The notes: generated by a model from the letters alone, not told the origin. A stretch of DNA of 64,000 nt from Salinimonas iocasae (GCF_006228385.1 NZ_CP039852.1:2744001-2808000); one strand, 5' to 3'; positions 1-8,286 are shown, counted from the first letter of the stretch. Made by a program: numbers and translations.

Positions 1-474
1 ATTGGCCGGACGGTCAGTAACAATACCTGCGCTGGTGCTGTAAAACCAGCCATGACTGGCATCTGATACAGATTGTCCACGCATACCGGCTGACTTCATC
101 AGATCATTAAACATCCATGCCGTCATATCGCTACTTACCGAAGCAAGCTGAACCCCAAGCCGGTAAGTTGCAGCCTCTGCGCTTACGTCTTCGGTCAAAG
201 TATCAGCAATATTATTGACAGGTAGTTGACCAGCATCTTCAACATCGGCTGGCGGCGTATCCTGTTCAACTTCTTCGGTCGTATCTGATATCGGAGCTTC
301 AGGTAACGGGTTAGAAGGGGCTGGATTCGATGGCGCTGGCAAGCTTCCCGTTGTAAGCGGTTCAGACTGGTTAGGCGCTGGCAGTGGCTCACTTGAATCA
401 CTTCCACCCGAACCGCAGGCAGAAAGGGTTAAAACGGACAAACACACACTGGAAAGGAGAAATCGTCGGGTCAT
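1..474 (-). CDS. Secreted lipoprotein of unknown function, N-terminal part (cut by window edge)
   Basis: The reading frame is open from an ATG at 474 to the first base of the window, giving 158 residues with no stop. The protein starts with a basic n-region, a hydrophobic stretch and a lipobox ending LSAC, so Cys20 should be lipidated after signal peptidase II cleavage. A Gly/Ser/Pro-rich linker of about 50 residues follows with repeated PAPxxxxP spacing, then an acidic stretch. A folded domain appears to begin near residue 100 (YRLGVQLASVSSD) and runs off the window. The layout is that of an outer-membrane-anchored surface protein with a flexible tether. I do not recognise the domain. The next gene upstream is rimI on the same strand, across a 257-base gap. 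Confidence 0.7.
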   Translation of the reverse strand, partial: MTRRFLLSSVCLSVLTLSACGSGGSDSSEPLPAPNQSEPLTTGSLPAPSNPAPSNPLPEAPISDTTEEVEQDTPPADVEDAGQLPVNNIADTLTEDVSAEAATYRLGVQLASVSSDMTAWMFNDLMKSAGMRGQSVSDASHGWFYSTSAGIVTDRPAN

Positions 475-731
475 AACTGCAACACACTTCGTTTAAGACA
501 GACAAGTCGCTAAAGCTCAGCGATAAGATGGGCTAAGAGTAGCTGTGAAGTGCGTGAGTTACTAAGGATTACAGGTATAAGCGACAATACGGCAGTATTG
601 CTGCATTTGGAAAATTTAATTTAAGTCAATTTGAAGGCTTTAAAAACATTTAGTTAGACTCAACAGAAAGATATAAGTCGAAACGAATGTTAATATACAG
701 ACCTGTGCTCAACCACTGAGACAACGAAAAA

Positions 732-1178
732 TCAGAAATTATTTCGCTTCATAATAATGGCGTCCTCCCTGCCATCTTTTGCTTCATAATACTTTTTTCG
801 TACTTCCTGGCCAGTAAATCCGTGGGATTTGTATAGATTAATCGCAATACTGTTACTCGCTCTGACTTCAAGCCAAATTGTTGCCATTTTTTTTTGCGTA
901 CAAATATCAATAACTTTTTGAGTAAGCGCTTTTCCAGCCCCTTTCCCTCGCGCCCCAGGACTAACACCAATATCCATCAGTGTTGCTTCATCTGCAACCA
1001 TCAGAATAATGGCATAGCCGATAACATCAGCATCACCAAGGGCAATCATTTGGTACGGCGGGGTAACACAGTCAGCGAAAGCAGCGTACGACCAGGGAGA
1101 ATACGTTACCTGTTTATGAATATCATAGGCACCTTTTATCATCTCATGGTTATCAGGAGATAATGTTTGTATGGTCAT
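732..1178 (-). CDS. rimI: Ribosomal protein S18 alanine N-acetyltransferase RimI
   Basis: GNAT-fold acetyltransferase expected to acetylate the N-terminal alanine of ribosomal protein S18 with acetyl-CoA. The acetyl-CoA binding segment is visible as GVSPGARGKGAGKAL (R/QxxGxG/A motif), followed by the C-terminal LYKSHGF segment typical of RimI. I chose the ATG at 1178 rather than the alternative 21 bases upstream: it overlaps the holD stop as ATGA and gives 148 residues, the usual RimI length. Pairing with holD is a standard gammaproteobacterial arrangement, so the two are probably translationally coupled. A broader GNAT role cannot be excluded from sequence alone. Confidence 0.88.
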   Translation of the reverse strand: MTIQTLSPDNHEMIKGAYDIHKQVTYSPWSYAAFADCVTPPYQMIALGDADVIGYAIILMVADEATLMDIGVSPGARGKGAGKALTQKVIDICTQKKMATIWLEVRASNSIAINLYKSHGFTGQEVRKKYYEAKDGREDAIIMKRNNF

Positions 1179-1633
1179 TGCCGCCACAGCTTTTCCCATA
1201 AAGCAGCTTTCTGAGTGGCCGTTAACTGGCCGGGCTCGCAGGGAAGCTCAATAGTAGTTTCAGTTACCCGAAGCACTTTGCCGATTACCCATTGTGGAGA
1301 AGACTTTTCAGGGTAGCAAAGCGCCCATGCCTGGTCGACATCATCTATAAACTTAGTATGCTGCGAACGCTGCTTCTGAGTTAATGGTATAACCGCAGGC
1401 TCGACAGACTCAGACTGAGCCGGTGTCTTGCCGGTTAGTGACTCCCTTAATTGCGAAACGCGATTAATGGACCCGGTACTATCAGTTTTGGGTGATGCTG
1501 GGGATGGTGGTTTTGCTGTGCCAGATGAGTCTTTAGTCGTCGTTTCTGTCAGTACTCGTTCATCGGCGTTAATCCAGACACAGATTCCCATTTGCTGAAG
1601 TGCGGCAATTTGAGCTTGAGTAAGATGAGACAT
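1175..1633 (-). CDS. holD: DNA polymerase III psi subunit HolD
   Basis: The psi subunit bridges the chi subunit and the clamp loader in the replicative polymerase. The protein has 152 residues. The N-terminal segment LTQAQIAALQQMGICVW is the characteristic opening of psi, the part that contacts the clamp loader. A low-complexity Ser/Thr/Pro linker covers roughly residues 35-75, and the C-terminal half carries the chi-binding fold. The linker is longer than in the enteric protein. The stop overlaps the rimI start as ATGA, as in many gammaproteobacteria. The family diverges quickly, so the call rests on the N-terminus plus the rimI neighbour. Confidence 0.85.
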   Translation of the reverse strand: MSHLTQAQIAALQQMGICVWINADERVLTETTTKDSSGTAKPPSPASPKTDSTGSINRVSQLRESLTGKTPAQSESVEPAVIPLTQKQRSQHTKFIDDVDQAWALCYPEKSSPQWVIGKVLRVTETTIELPCEPGQLTATQKAALWEKLWRQ

Positions 1634-1687
1634 GAAACACTGGCTTCTGTATTGAGATAACTAACTATACGCCAGATAAGAGAAGAT

Positions 1688-1764
1688 TGGCAGGGGTGGA
1701 GGGACTCGAACCCCCAACCATCGGTTTTGGAGACCGCTGTTCTACCAATTCGAACTACACCCCT
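1688..1764 (-). tRNA. tRNA-Trp (CCA anticodon)
   Basis: A 77-base cloverleaf including an encoded CCA end. The acceptor arms AGGGGTG and CACCCCT pair fully, the T-loop carries GGTTCGAGTCC, and the anticodon loop CTCCAAA gives anticodon CCA. It is close to the E. coli tRNA-Trp sequence. It stands alone between holD and the thiamin operon. Confidence 0.96.
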
Positions 1765-1871
1765 AGCGCGAAATGCATTATACGTAACGGATGTTAAAGG
1801 TAAAGGATTTTTCTGCAGACGATGCGCTAAGTGGTTACTTATCCATCATTTTTGCAAAAATACCATGACCT

Positions 1872-2669
1872 CTACACGCAGGCCTGGCACGATGCGTTTA
1901 ATGCTGCCGTCCACAACGCTTCTGTGGTATCTACCACTTCTTTTTGCTCATAGTAATAATGCTCAACGGTAGATTGCGCTATGTCGGCCTGTCTGGCATA
2001 TCGGGCAATCAAGCGTTCAGTATCTTGCTCATTAAAACGATTGATACTGGCACATGAAGCCAGGTCGAAAAAACGATTCCCCATTGCAGCATATTCCCAG
2101 TCAACAATCATTACCGGATCTAATGACTGAATATGTCCCCATGACAAGTCATTGTGGCACAGAACAAGATGCTCGGCCGGCACATAGTCCAGTGCATACT
2201 GCCTGATAACCTGTTGCGTTTGCTTTACCAGCGGGTCATCTTCTTCCAAAAAGGCTTTTTCAACATAGTGAAAAAGCCTTTTTGGAAGATCCAGCGGCCT
2301 GACTGTAATTGGCTGCTTATGAATCTGAGCCAGAACGCCGGCAAGGATACCTGGCTTGTCACTATCAGCAATTTCTTGCTCTAAGCGCTTTTCCAGCCAG
2401 CTCTCTACCCAGAGATCCTGCGCTTTGTTCAGCCAGACTGGTGCAGGAGCAATCTCTCTGTGGGCCAGTTGTTCCTGCAGCAGAAACTGATGAAACCGGT
2501 TTATACCGCTGAACTCATCCCTGGCCAGCGATTTAACAGCAAAACGCGTCTCGCCATCTTTAAGTTTATAAACGCGGTTTACCTCACCACTTTGCAGCTC
2601 GGTAAGGCAGGCATTATCAGAAAGTGATAACACCGGTTTCAGTTCATTAATTATATGCGTGTGATTCAT
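1872..2669 (-). CDS. Probable thiamin kinase (APH-fold phosphotransferase)
   Basis: Choline/aminoglycoside-kinase-fold protein of 265 residues. The catalytic loop is CHNDLSWGHI (His172, Asn173, Asp174) and the metal-binding loop is IVDWEYA (Asp190); Lys46 of FAVKSL is the likely ATP-contacting lysine. Fold alone does not give the substrate. I infer thiamin because the gene is last in a TPP-riboswitch operon with a TonB receptor, a YkoF-like binder and a PnuT-type permease, where phosphorylation would trap imported thiamin. The start at 2669 was chosen over an upstream start at 2726, which would overlap the permease gene far more; the chosen start overlaps it by 23 bases. A perfect 21-bp inverted repeat lies inside the gene at codons 127-143 (see separate entry). 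Confidence 0.75.
   Translation of the reverse strand: MNHTHIINELKPVLSLSDNACLTELQSGEVNRVYKLKDGETRFAVKSLARDEFSGINRFHQFLLQEQLAHREIAPAPVWLNKAQDLWVESWLEKRLEQEIADSDKPGILAGVLAQIHKQPITVRPLDLPKRLFHYVEKAFLEEDDPLVKQTQQVIRQYALDYVPAEHLVLCHNDLSWGHIQSLDPVMIVDWEYAAMGNRFFDLASCASINRFNEQDTERLIARYARQADIAQSTVEHYYYEQKEVVDTTEALWTAALNASCQACV
2242..2289. repeat. Perfect 21-bp inverted repeat with 6-base loop inside the thiamin kinase gene
   Basis: Arms 2242-2262 and 2269-2289 are exact reverse complements separated by ACATAG. The arms run TCTTCCAAAAAGG then CTTTTTCA on the plus strand. The repeat is wholly inside the kinase frame and encodes part of the helical lobe between the N-lobe and the catalytic loop. In mRNA it would form a very stable 21-bp hairpin. 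It is followed by no clear U-tract on the coding strand, so it is not an ordinary terminator. Confidence 0.95.
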
Positions 2670-3255
2670 GCTGCATTTTCCATTGCCCAAGCCATTGCCA
2701 GTACCCATATACGGAGAAACCCACATATCCGGTGAAAAGACAGGCTGACAATATTAAGCCAGATTGCGCATACAGATATGCAGAAGCGAGGTTAATGAAA
2801 AACCAATACACCCAGTTTTGCAAGACTTTATGAGCGACCATGAACGTTGTGACGACACTTAGCACCTGAATACAGGCATCCAGCCACAAAAATTCATTGT
2901 TAAACTGACCCGCAGCAACAAGTGCCAGCCCCCATCCGGCCAGCAGTAATGTTGGAACAATCGCCAGGTGCCAGTACCACGGCCACGACTGCACGCCGGC
3001 TGCTGTCTGCTGCCCCTTTTTCCACTGATAATATCCGTAAACTGCCATTATCATATAAAAAAAGTTAAGCAGGGACTGAAATGGCAGCGTGACCTGCCAG
3101 AACAGATAGGTATAAATCGCCGTGCTCAAAAATGCACAAAGCCAACACCAGCTATTCTGCCGTGCAGCCAACCATACATAACCGATAGCCAGCCCGACCG
3201 CCAGCCACTCCGCGAGGGAGGTGGCCACGATCTGCTGCATAAAAGTATCAGTCAT
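2647..3255 (-). CDS. pnuT: PnuT-type thiamin permease (PnuC family)
   Basis: An integral membrane protein of about 202 residues with seven predicted hydrophobic segments and the family signature around NFFYMIMAVYGYYQWKKG. PnuC-family transporters carry unphosphorylated vitamins: nicotinamide riboside (PnuC), riboflavin (PnuX) or thiamin (PnuT). The TPP riboswitch and the kinase immediately downstream point to thiamin; no NAD-related gene is nearby. Transport in this family is driven by trapping the substrate through phosphorylation, which fits the linked kinase. The start at 3255 (MTDTFMQQ) overlaps the upstream small gene by 8 bases and was preferred to a start 24 bases further upstream. The specificity is inferred from context. 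Confidence 0.85.
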   Translation of the reverse strand: MTDTFMQQIVATSLAEWLAVGLAIGYVWLAARQNSWCWLCAFLSTAIYTYLFWQVTLPFQSLLNFFYMIMAVYGYYQWKKGQQTAAGVQSWPWYWHLAIVPTLLLAGWGLALVAAGQFNNEFLWLDACIQVLSVVTTFMVAHKVLQNWVYWFFINLASAYLYAQSGLILSACLFTGYVGFSVYGYWQWLGQWKMQHESHAYN

Positions 3256-3511
3256 CACTACGGGACTGCATAGCATCAAAGTTTAAAAACTTAGCTACAA
3301 ATACAGCCTGCCCCACTTCTTCATGGGTTCGTTGCATCTCAGCGCCAAGAATTTCCATCACCCGCTGATACTCACCTGTAACCTGTGTGCTGGTCGAACA
3401 GGTTGTAACTGTCAATTCGTCATAACAGTTGATGCGCTCTAAAAACGATTTGATTGTCGGAATAAAGCTATCCGCCAATGGGTAAAGTGATAGTTCTGCC
3501 ATTACCTGCAT
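3248..3511 (-). CDS. YkoF/MTH1187-type thiamin- or HMP-binding protein
   Basis: A small 87-residue protein with no signal peptide and no membrane segment. The pattern MAELSLYPLADSFIPTIKSF, then a TCSTSTQVTGEYQRVMEIL segment, resembles the single-domain YkoF-type fold (one ferredoxin-like repeat), known to bind thiamin or its pyrimidine precursor HMP. It lies second in the TPP-riboswitch operon, between the outer-membrane receptor and the permease. It has no export signal, so a cytoplasmic carrier or buffering role is more likely than a periplasmic one. The family assignment is from sequence resemblance plus context. Confidence 0.72.
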   Translation of the reverse strand: MQVMAELSLYPLADSFIPTIKSFLERINCYDELTVTTCSTSTQVTGEYQRVMEILGAEMQRTHEEVGQAVFVAKFLNFDAMQSRSDD

Positions 3512-3520
3512 AATTGTCTC

Positions 3521-5581
3521 CTAAAATTGATAACCTACGGTGACGCCATATTGTCTGCCTGCGCCTAGCTGGTAGTAAGGCTCTGGCGTTGCATAGCCAA
3601 ATTCACCGTCTCTGGGATCGTTACTAAACCCACCAAAACCACGAACGTAGTAGGTTTTGTCAAACACATTGTTAGCCCAGACCGATGCGTACCAGTTCCT
3701 TTGTTCCCATTTAAGCTGAGTATTGACCAGTGTGGCGGAGGGCGACATGACATCGTGTCCGTCTGAGAAGCGATAACGGTCTTTAAAATCAACGTCCGCC
3801 TGCCACGACCAGCTATCGCTAATCAGCACGCGCGAATACAGATTGGCTGTCCAGCGTGGCGCCTGCGCCTGTTGTTGCTCATCAATGAAATCGCCGCGGG
3901 CATTGGTGTACTCTTCGAATTTTGCATCCAGGTAACCAATGCTGCCCTGAAGCTGCCAGCTATCAGTGACCTGCCAATTTGCCTCAATTTCTGCGCCGCG
4001 ATTTGTTCCCAAATCGGCATTATCTATCACATCAATAAAATCAGGGGTACCATCCTGACGAGTGATAACGTCGAAATCGTTTACCTGGGTATTGTCTCTT
4101 TGCATGTAAAAAATAGCAGCGCGCAAGGTCGCCTGTGGTACAAACAGTGGCCCCTTGACCCCGAGTTCGTAGTTCCAGTTATACTCTTCATCAAAAAAGC
4201 GTTTATCTTCTGAGACCCGTTGGGCAGGATTAATGCCCGCGCCCTTGAAGCCACGCGAGATACTGGCGTACCACGTATGTTCATCAGGGGTATACTGCAA
4301 CGCAGCCTTACCGCCAATCATACTGGTGTCGTATTCTCGCTGTAGCCCCTGATTATCCGCATAGTCGAACCCGTAATTTTCAAAACGCAGGCCAAATGTC
4401 AGCGCCAGCGAATCAGTAAATTGCGTATCAGTCTGCCCATATAAGGCTTTAGTCGTTGGCAGGTACTTACTGACAAAATCGTTTGCGGCGTAGGTGTACT
4501 CTCGCACTAATGCCTCTTCAACGCCCTTATAGTGCACGCCGATAAGCCAGTCGGTTGAGTTATTGAACAGTCGGGCGCTCTCAGCACTGGTAAACCGCAG
4601 TTCAGCCGTCTGCGTGTCTACTTCGCGAAAATAAGCATCAAAAGATGTATAGCCAAACGGGTGGAAGCCGGTGTAAGTCCAGTCTTCATCATAACCATAA
4701 GCGATATTATGAGAGGCATGAGTAAGCAAAGAAGTCAGCTGGCCGAAGTGATAATCGGTAGTCAGCTTTACACTGACTGCATGCGTTTGCTGGGTATCAA
4801 AACCAGGCTCGTCTGCCAGAGACTCCCGGGTATTATCCAGTGAAAATGCATCGTAGCCATTGTTTATATCGTACCAGCGATAGCTGACGTCGAGCACACT
4901 GTCACTACTTATATCCCACTGCAGAGCAGCTTTAGCTGCCGTTTCCTCAATATTGTCAGTATCTTCCCGATCCAGGAATGTATTGTTCACAAAGCCGTCG
5001 CTTGCGTTGTGCATAAATGCCACCCGATAGCGCAGCGCTGACGTTAACTCGCTGCCAGTTGCAGCTTCAATACGGTAGGAATCGTTATTTCCGACACGTA
5101 CCTCAGCATGTGTCCCCTGATCCTCACCGGGCTGGTTCGACACAATCTTTACTGCGCCAGCCAGCGCACCGGTACCAAACAGTGTTGATTGCGGGCCGCG
5201 GAAAACCTCAACCTGCTGCGTATCGAACAATACGCCGGCTGCGGCAAGCCCCGAAAAGTCAAAATCATCAACTAAAAAGCTGACCGATGGATTGATAGGC
5301 TCTGCGAATTGTGAGCGCTCACCAATCCCGCGTATCTGAATAAACCGCCCTCTGGATGCGCCTGAAGCAAAATTTACATTCGGCGCCACGTTTAAAATAT
5401 CATCTAGATAGGTAGCCTGGCGGGCATCAAGACGTTGTGTAGATAATACTGTTGCACTGCTACTTAATTGATCAAGCGTTGCCTGTCGAAAATCACCGGT
5501 AACAGTGATGTACTCAATGTCCTGTGTTTCGGCAACTGCGGTCGCGCTCAGAAAGGCCAGTAGTATCGCATTGTATTTCAT
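3521..5581 (-). CDS. TonB-dependent outer membrane receptor for thiamin
   Basis: A protein of 686 residues. A cleavable signal peptide (about residues 1-17, ending AVA) is followed by a TonB-box-like segment (IEYITVTGDF), a plug domain at about 40-150 with the usual QVEVFRGPQSTLFGTGALAGAV motif, and a 22-strand barrel ending in an aromatic residue (VTVGYQF), as needed for BAM insertion. It is the first gene behind the TPP riboswitch, so the predicted cargo is thiamin or a thiamin derivative. It is shorter than the two large receptors at 17.6-23.9 kb and belongs to a different subgroup. The start ATG at 5581 lies 67 bases from the aptamer. Confidence 0.9.
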   Translation of the reverse strand: MKYNAILLAFLSATAVAETQDIEYITVTGDFRQATLDQLSSSATVLSTQRLDARQATYLDDILNVAPNVNFASGASRGRFIQIRGIGERSQFAEPINPSVSFLVDDFDFSGLAAAGVLFDTQQVEVFRGPQSTLFGTGALAGAVKIVSNQPGEDQGTHAEVRVGNNDSYRIEAATGSELTSALRYRVAFMHNASDGFVNNTFLDREDTDNIEETAAKAALQWDISSDSVLDVSYRWYDINNGYDAFSLDNTRESLADEPGFDTQQTHAVSVKLTTDYHFGQLTSLLTHASHNIAYGYDEDWTYTGFHPFGYTSFDAYFREVDTQTAELRFTSAESARLFNNSTDWLIGVHYKGVEEALVREYTYAANDFVSKYLPTTKALYGQTDTQFTDSLALTFGLRFENYGFDYADNQGLQREYDTSMIGGKAALQYTPDEHTWYASISRGFKGAGINPAQRVSEDKRFFDEEYNWNYELGVKGPLFVPQATLRAAIFYMQRDNTQVNDFDVITRQDGTPDFIDVIDNADLGTNRGAEIEANWQVTDSWQLQGSIGYLDAKFEEYTNARGDFIDEQQQAQAPRWTANLYSRVLISDSWSWQADVDFKDRYRFSDGHDVMSPSATLVNTQLKWEQRNWYASVWANNVFDKTYYVRGFGGFSNDPRDGEFGYATPEPYYQLGAGRQYGVTVGYQF

Positions 5582-5647
5582 TGAGGATCTCTTGTCTGAT
5601 TAGAAAAGGATCCGGTATTGGGGCAGGAAAACTGGTTGCATTATGAC

Positions 5648-5733
5648 ACCATCCCTACGCCGGTATTATCCGGATCAGGTAAAAGGGTTCCTGTTTTACG
5701 AACAGATCTCAGCCGGATTCGGCACCCCTTGGT
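5648..5733 (-). promoter_or_regulatory. TPP (THI-box) riboswitch aptamer
   Basis: On the minus strand the sequence contains all hallmarks of the thi-box: GGGGTGCC, GGCTGAGA, AACCCTTTTACCTGATC, and CCGGATAATACCGGCGTAGGGA. The closing helix P1 can form between ACCA (5733-5730) and TGGT (5651-5648). A leader of about 66 bases separates it from the receptor start. I see no clear terminator hairpin with a U-run in that leader, so control of translation initiation (sequestered ribosome site) is more likely than termination. Confidence 0.95.
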
Positions 5734-5759
5734 TGGCAGACTAACGTCTGCAGGCGCGC

Positions 5760-5787
5760 AGTGTATCAAGTAGTACAATAGGATCAA
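5760..5787 (-). promoter_or_regulatory. Candidate promoter of the thiamin operon
   Basis: On the minus strand TTGATC (5787-5782) and TACACT (5765-5760) are spaced by 16 bases, 4/6 matches each to the sigma-70 -35 and -10 boxes. Transcription would start about 20 bases before the aptamer. Pattern match only. Confidence 0.45.
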
Positions 5788-5789
5788 AT

Positions 5790-5827
5790 AAAAAAAACGC
5801 CCGTTAAGAGTGACGGGCGGGCGTTTT
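5790..5827. terminator. Terminator-like GC hairpin upstream of the thiamin operon
   Basis: CGCCCGT (5798-5804) pairs with ACGGGCG (5813-5819). An A-run lies on the left and a T-run on the right, so it could act in both directions. It lies between the divergent thiamin operon and AraC-HDOD gene, so what it would terminate is unclear; insulation of the two promoters is one possibility. Confidence 0.5.
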
Positions 5828-6048
5828 TATGGCCGAATCAGCCGGTTGGTAGACACGTAACGTTTGATGACTCATGACAAAGCATTGTTTTATCAATAAA
5901 CATGCTCTGAATAAGGTACAGCAACGTAATAGTGACAAACTGATTATAAGCAGCGACGGCAATATCTGACAGGACACTTTCTTGTAATTATGGGTTAATT
6001 ACGTGTACTGGCAGGCGCTTTTGTTGGCGGTTAAGTTACGGAGTACTG

Positions 6049-7800
6049 ATGACATTTCACGGATTATTCTGGTCGGCGATTATTCGTAGCTTATTAAGTT
6101 TGCGTCGTGACATGCAACTCACGAATCAGGCTGATGCGCATGCTGTTACCGCGCTTCCCGCAATCGAATCGGACCGGTTTAGCAGTCAGCAAACAGAAGC
6201 ATTACTGGCTCAACTTATCCCCGCTCAAACCGTATTAAAAACGGGTCAGTCCCTGGCCGGCTATTTCGATTTTAATAAGATGGGCAATTTGGTTGTTTAT
6301 ATGACTTCAACGCGCGATATACAGAGTGCGTTGGATATGCTTGTTCCCAGAAGTAGTTCGTTGCTACCGGGTGAGGTGACAATGTCGACAACGGAAGTAC
6401 CTGCTCTGGTCAGACTCAGCTGGTGTACTGAAAACGCAGAACTGCAAAACGAAGTCTGTGTATATTTTCTGCTGGTACTCTTTCGTCATCTTGCCGGGCG
6501 GCGATTTGACTTTGAAGAAGTGTCACTTCCCGGATCTGGTGGGCAGGTGCTGCATGCACTTTCAGATGCTAAGCGGCGCGACGGTGAGCAGGTGGCCGTT
6601 TCTTTTTCTCGTGCGTGGTTATCTCAGCCTTCCTTCTTTCATAGCCCAACCATTGAATCATTACTCGCGCCAGCATTAGCCATACGTCCTCAGTCATTTG
6701 AACATCAGTTACTGCACGTTTTCGCGCAAGCTCCGTTTCCCGCCCGCATTCGGGCAGAATGGGTCGCCGAAATCCTGGGTATGTCACTCCCTTCTTTGAG
6801 AAAAACGCTTAAGCTGGAAGCGATAACGTTCAGCGACCTGTTAAAATCGTATACGCACGGTCTATCTACCCAGCGCCTTATTCAGGGTGAAAAAACAGAT
6901 GAGGTGGCGGTTTCTCTGGGTTTTTCTGACAGACGCTCGTTTGAACGAAGCTTCAAAGCATTTTCAGGTATTAATGCCGGACAAATTCGACAATTAGGTG
7001 CCCGACTCCGGTTCACACGTGGTAACGATAATCTGCTTTCTATTGTAGATAATTTGCCTCCCCTGCCCTCCACAATTCAGGCCATAGTCACTCTGAAAGA
7101 CGACGATGTAACGCTGGGAAATATGGTCGCACTTATTAAAAAGGACCCGATCTTTCACGCGCATGTAATGAGCAAGGCGGGCAAAGCAACATTTGGTGGT
7201 AAGGTGACGACGCTGGAGCAGGCTGTGGGCCGTAACCTGGGGGTCGGCAATATCAAAAACCTGGCAATTATGTTTGCTGCCCAACAGCAGCTATCAGAAC
7301 AATGCAGGCATCCGAAGGTGGAGCGGCTAATAGATGCAATGCTGTTTAGCGACAGCGTATATTCTATCGTGTATCAGGATACACCAGCCAATGGTGAGCA
7401 TGAGAACACCCGACAGCAGTTGCTGTTTGGTACGCTGGCAGTATTTCTCGTCTTCCACGAAGAATGTGTATTTGCAGACGGGGTACTAAGAATGTGGCAG
7501 GAGAGCGAAAGCTTTCTGGCCTTTACCCGACAACTTTGCACTGAGCTTGGCATCTGCTTATATGGTGCATCATCACTTATGCTGCTTAGATGGGGCTTCG
7601 GCTATGAAACAAATCAGTCTTTATGGGAGCTGTGTAAATCCATCGAGAAGGATGACATGCAAGAAGTTCCCGCCCGTATTCTGAATGCCCATAATATTGC
7701 GTTTTCAATGCTGGCCAGCGAAACGGACTATGTGGGATTAGACAGCCTCGCTGACTCACACAAGGTGAAAATCTGCGAGGCCCTTGAACACTGGCGTTAA
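6049..7800 (+). CDS. AraC-type DNA-binding and HDOD domain fusion regulator
   Basis: A protein of 583 residues with an unusual order of domains. Residues about 40-235 form a ligand-binding-like region resembling the N-domain of AraC/ArgR-subfamily regulators. Residues about 240-325 are an AraC-type double helix-turn-helix; the second helix pair is EVAVSLGFSDRRSFERSFK with the family G-F-x-x-x-x-x-F-x-R-x-F-K spacing. Residues about 336-550 are an HDOD domain beginning LPPLPSTIQAIV and LVALIKKDPIF-like (here MVALIKKDPIF). HDOD modules usually act in signalling and motility or stress regulators and lack the metal ligands of HD phosphohydrolases. The ATG at 6049 has a GGAG 6 bases upstream. The gene stands alone; its last 4 bases overlap the convergent thioesterase. 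Its target is unknown. Confidence 0.8.
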   Translation: MTFHGLFWSAIIRSLLSLRRDMQLTNQADAHAVTALPAIESDRFSSQQTEALLAQLIPAQTVLKTGQSLAGYFDFNKMGNLVVYMTSTRDIQSALDMLVPRSSSLLPGEVTMSTTEVPALVRLSWCTENAELQNEVCVYFLLVLFRHLAGRRFDFEEVSLPGSGGQVLHALSDAKRRDGEQVAVSFSRAWLSQPSFFHSPTIESLLAPALAIRPQSFEHQLLHVFAQAPFPARIRAEWVAEILGMSLPSLRKTLKLEAITFSDLLKSYTHGLSTQRLIQGEKTDEVAVSLGFSDRRSFERSFKAFSGINAGQIRQLGARLRFTRGNDNLLSIVDNLPPLPSTIQAIVTLKDDDVTLGNMVALIKKDPIFHAHVMSKAGKATFGGKVTTLEQAVGRNLGVGNIKNLAIMFAAQQQLSEQCRHPKVERLIDAMLFSDSVYSIVYQDTPANGEHENTRQQLLFGTLAVFLVFHEECVFADGVLRMWQESESFLAFTRQLCTELGICLYGASSLMLLRWGFGYETNQSLWELCKSIEKDDMQEVPARILNAHNIAFSMLASETDYVGLDSLADSHKVKICEALEHWR

Positions 7801-8225
7801 TCGCTGGATTCGGAAAGCAGGTTCAGACTACGCAACTCCTCATCGGTTTGCGTTTTCAGACTTTCCAGCGTTTTGCCGTGTGGAACAGGCTGGCGCGTAA
7901 CAGGATCGACCTTCACAAACACGATATCATCTGCAAGACAGATAGTTTTCTTTGTTGCCTTGTTCCGAACCAGGCAACTGACCGTAATCGACGTACGACC
8001 GACAGCTTTCGTCGCCAGTCCGAACTCCACGATATCACCCTGCATAGCCGGCGATTCAAAGCTGATTTCACCAATGTGCTTCGTGACCAGACAATTTGTT
8101 TCTAACTGACAAATTGCATAAATAGCAGACTCTTCATCTATCCACTCCAGAGCGCGGCCCCCGAACAGAGAGTCAGCATAATTAAGGTCGTTGGGCATCA
8201 CTAAACGGCGTGATAAGAAACGCAT
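7797..8225 (-). CDS. Acyl-CoA thioesterase, hotdog fold (YciA/BFIT type)
   Basis: A protein of 142 residues of the cytosolic acyl-CoA thioesterase family, hydrolysing acyl-CoA to free acid and CoA. The family signature is present: MPNDLNYADSLFGGRALEWID at residues 10-30, corresponding to the P-x-D-x-N-x-x-G-x-x-F-GG motif with the catalytic Asp/Asn, then AVGRTSITVSC in the second hotdog strand region. No signal peptide or membrane segment is seen. The gene is convergent with the AraC-HDOD gene (4-base overlap) and divergent from tmcA. Chain-length preference cannot be read from the sequence. Confidence 0.85.
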   Translation of the reverse strand: MRFLSRRLVMPNDLNYADSLFGGRALEWIDEESAIYAICQLETNCLVTKHIGEISFESPAMQGDIVEFGLATKAVGRTSITVSCLVRNKATKKTICLADDIVFVKVDPVTRQPVPHGKTLESLKTQTDEELRSLNLLSESSD

Positions 8226-8286
8226 TCGAAATCCTTCAGGTTAATAGGTTAAACTTCTTTATTTATTATACGGCAAAAACGTTGCG

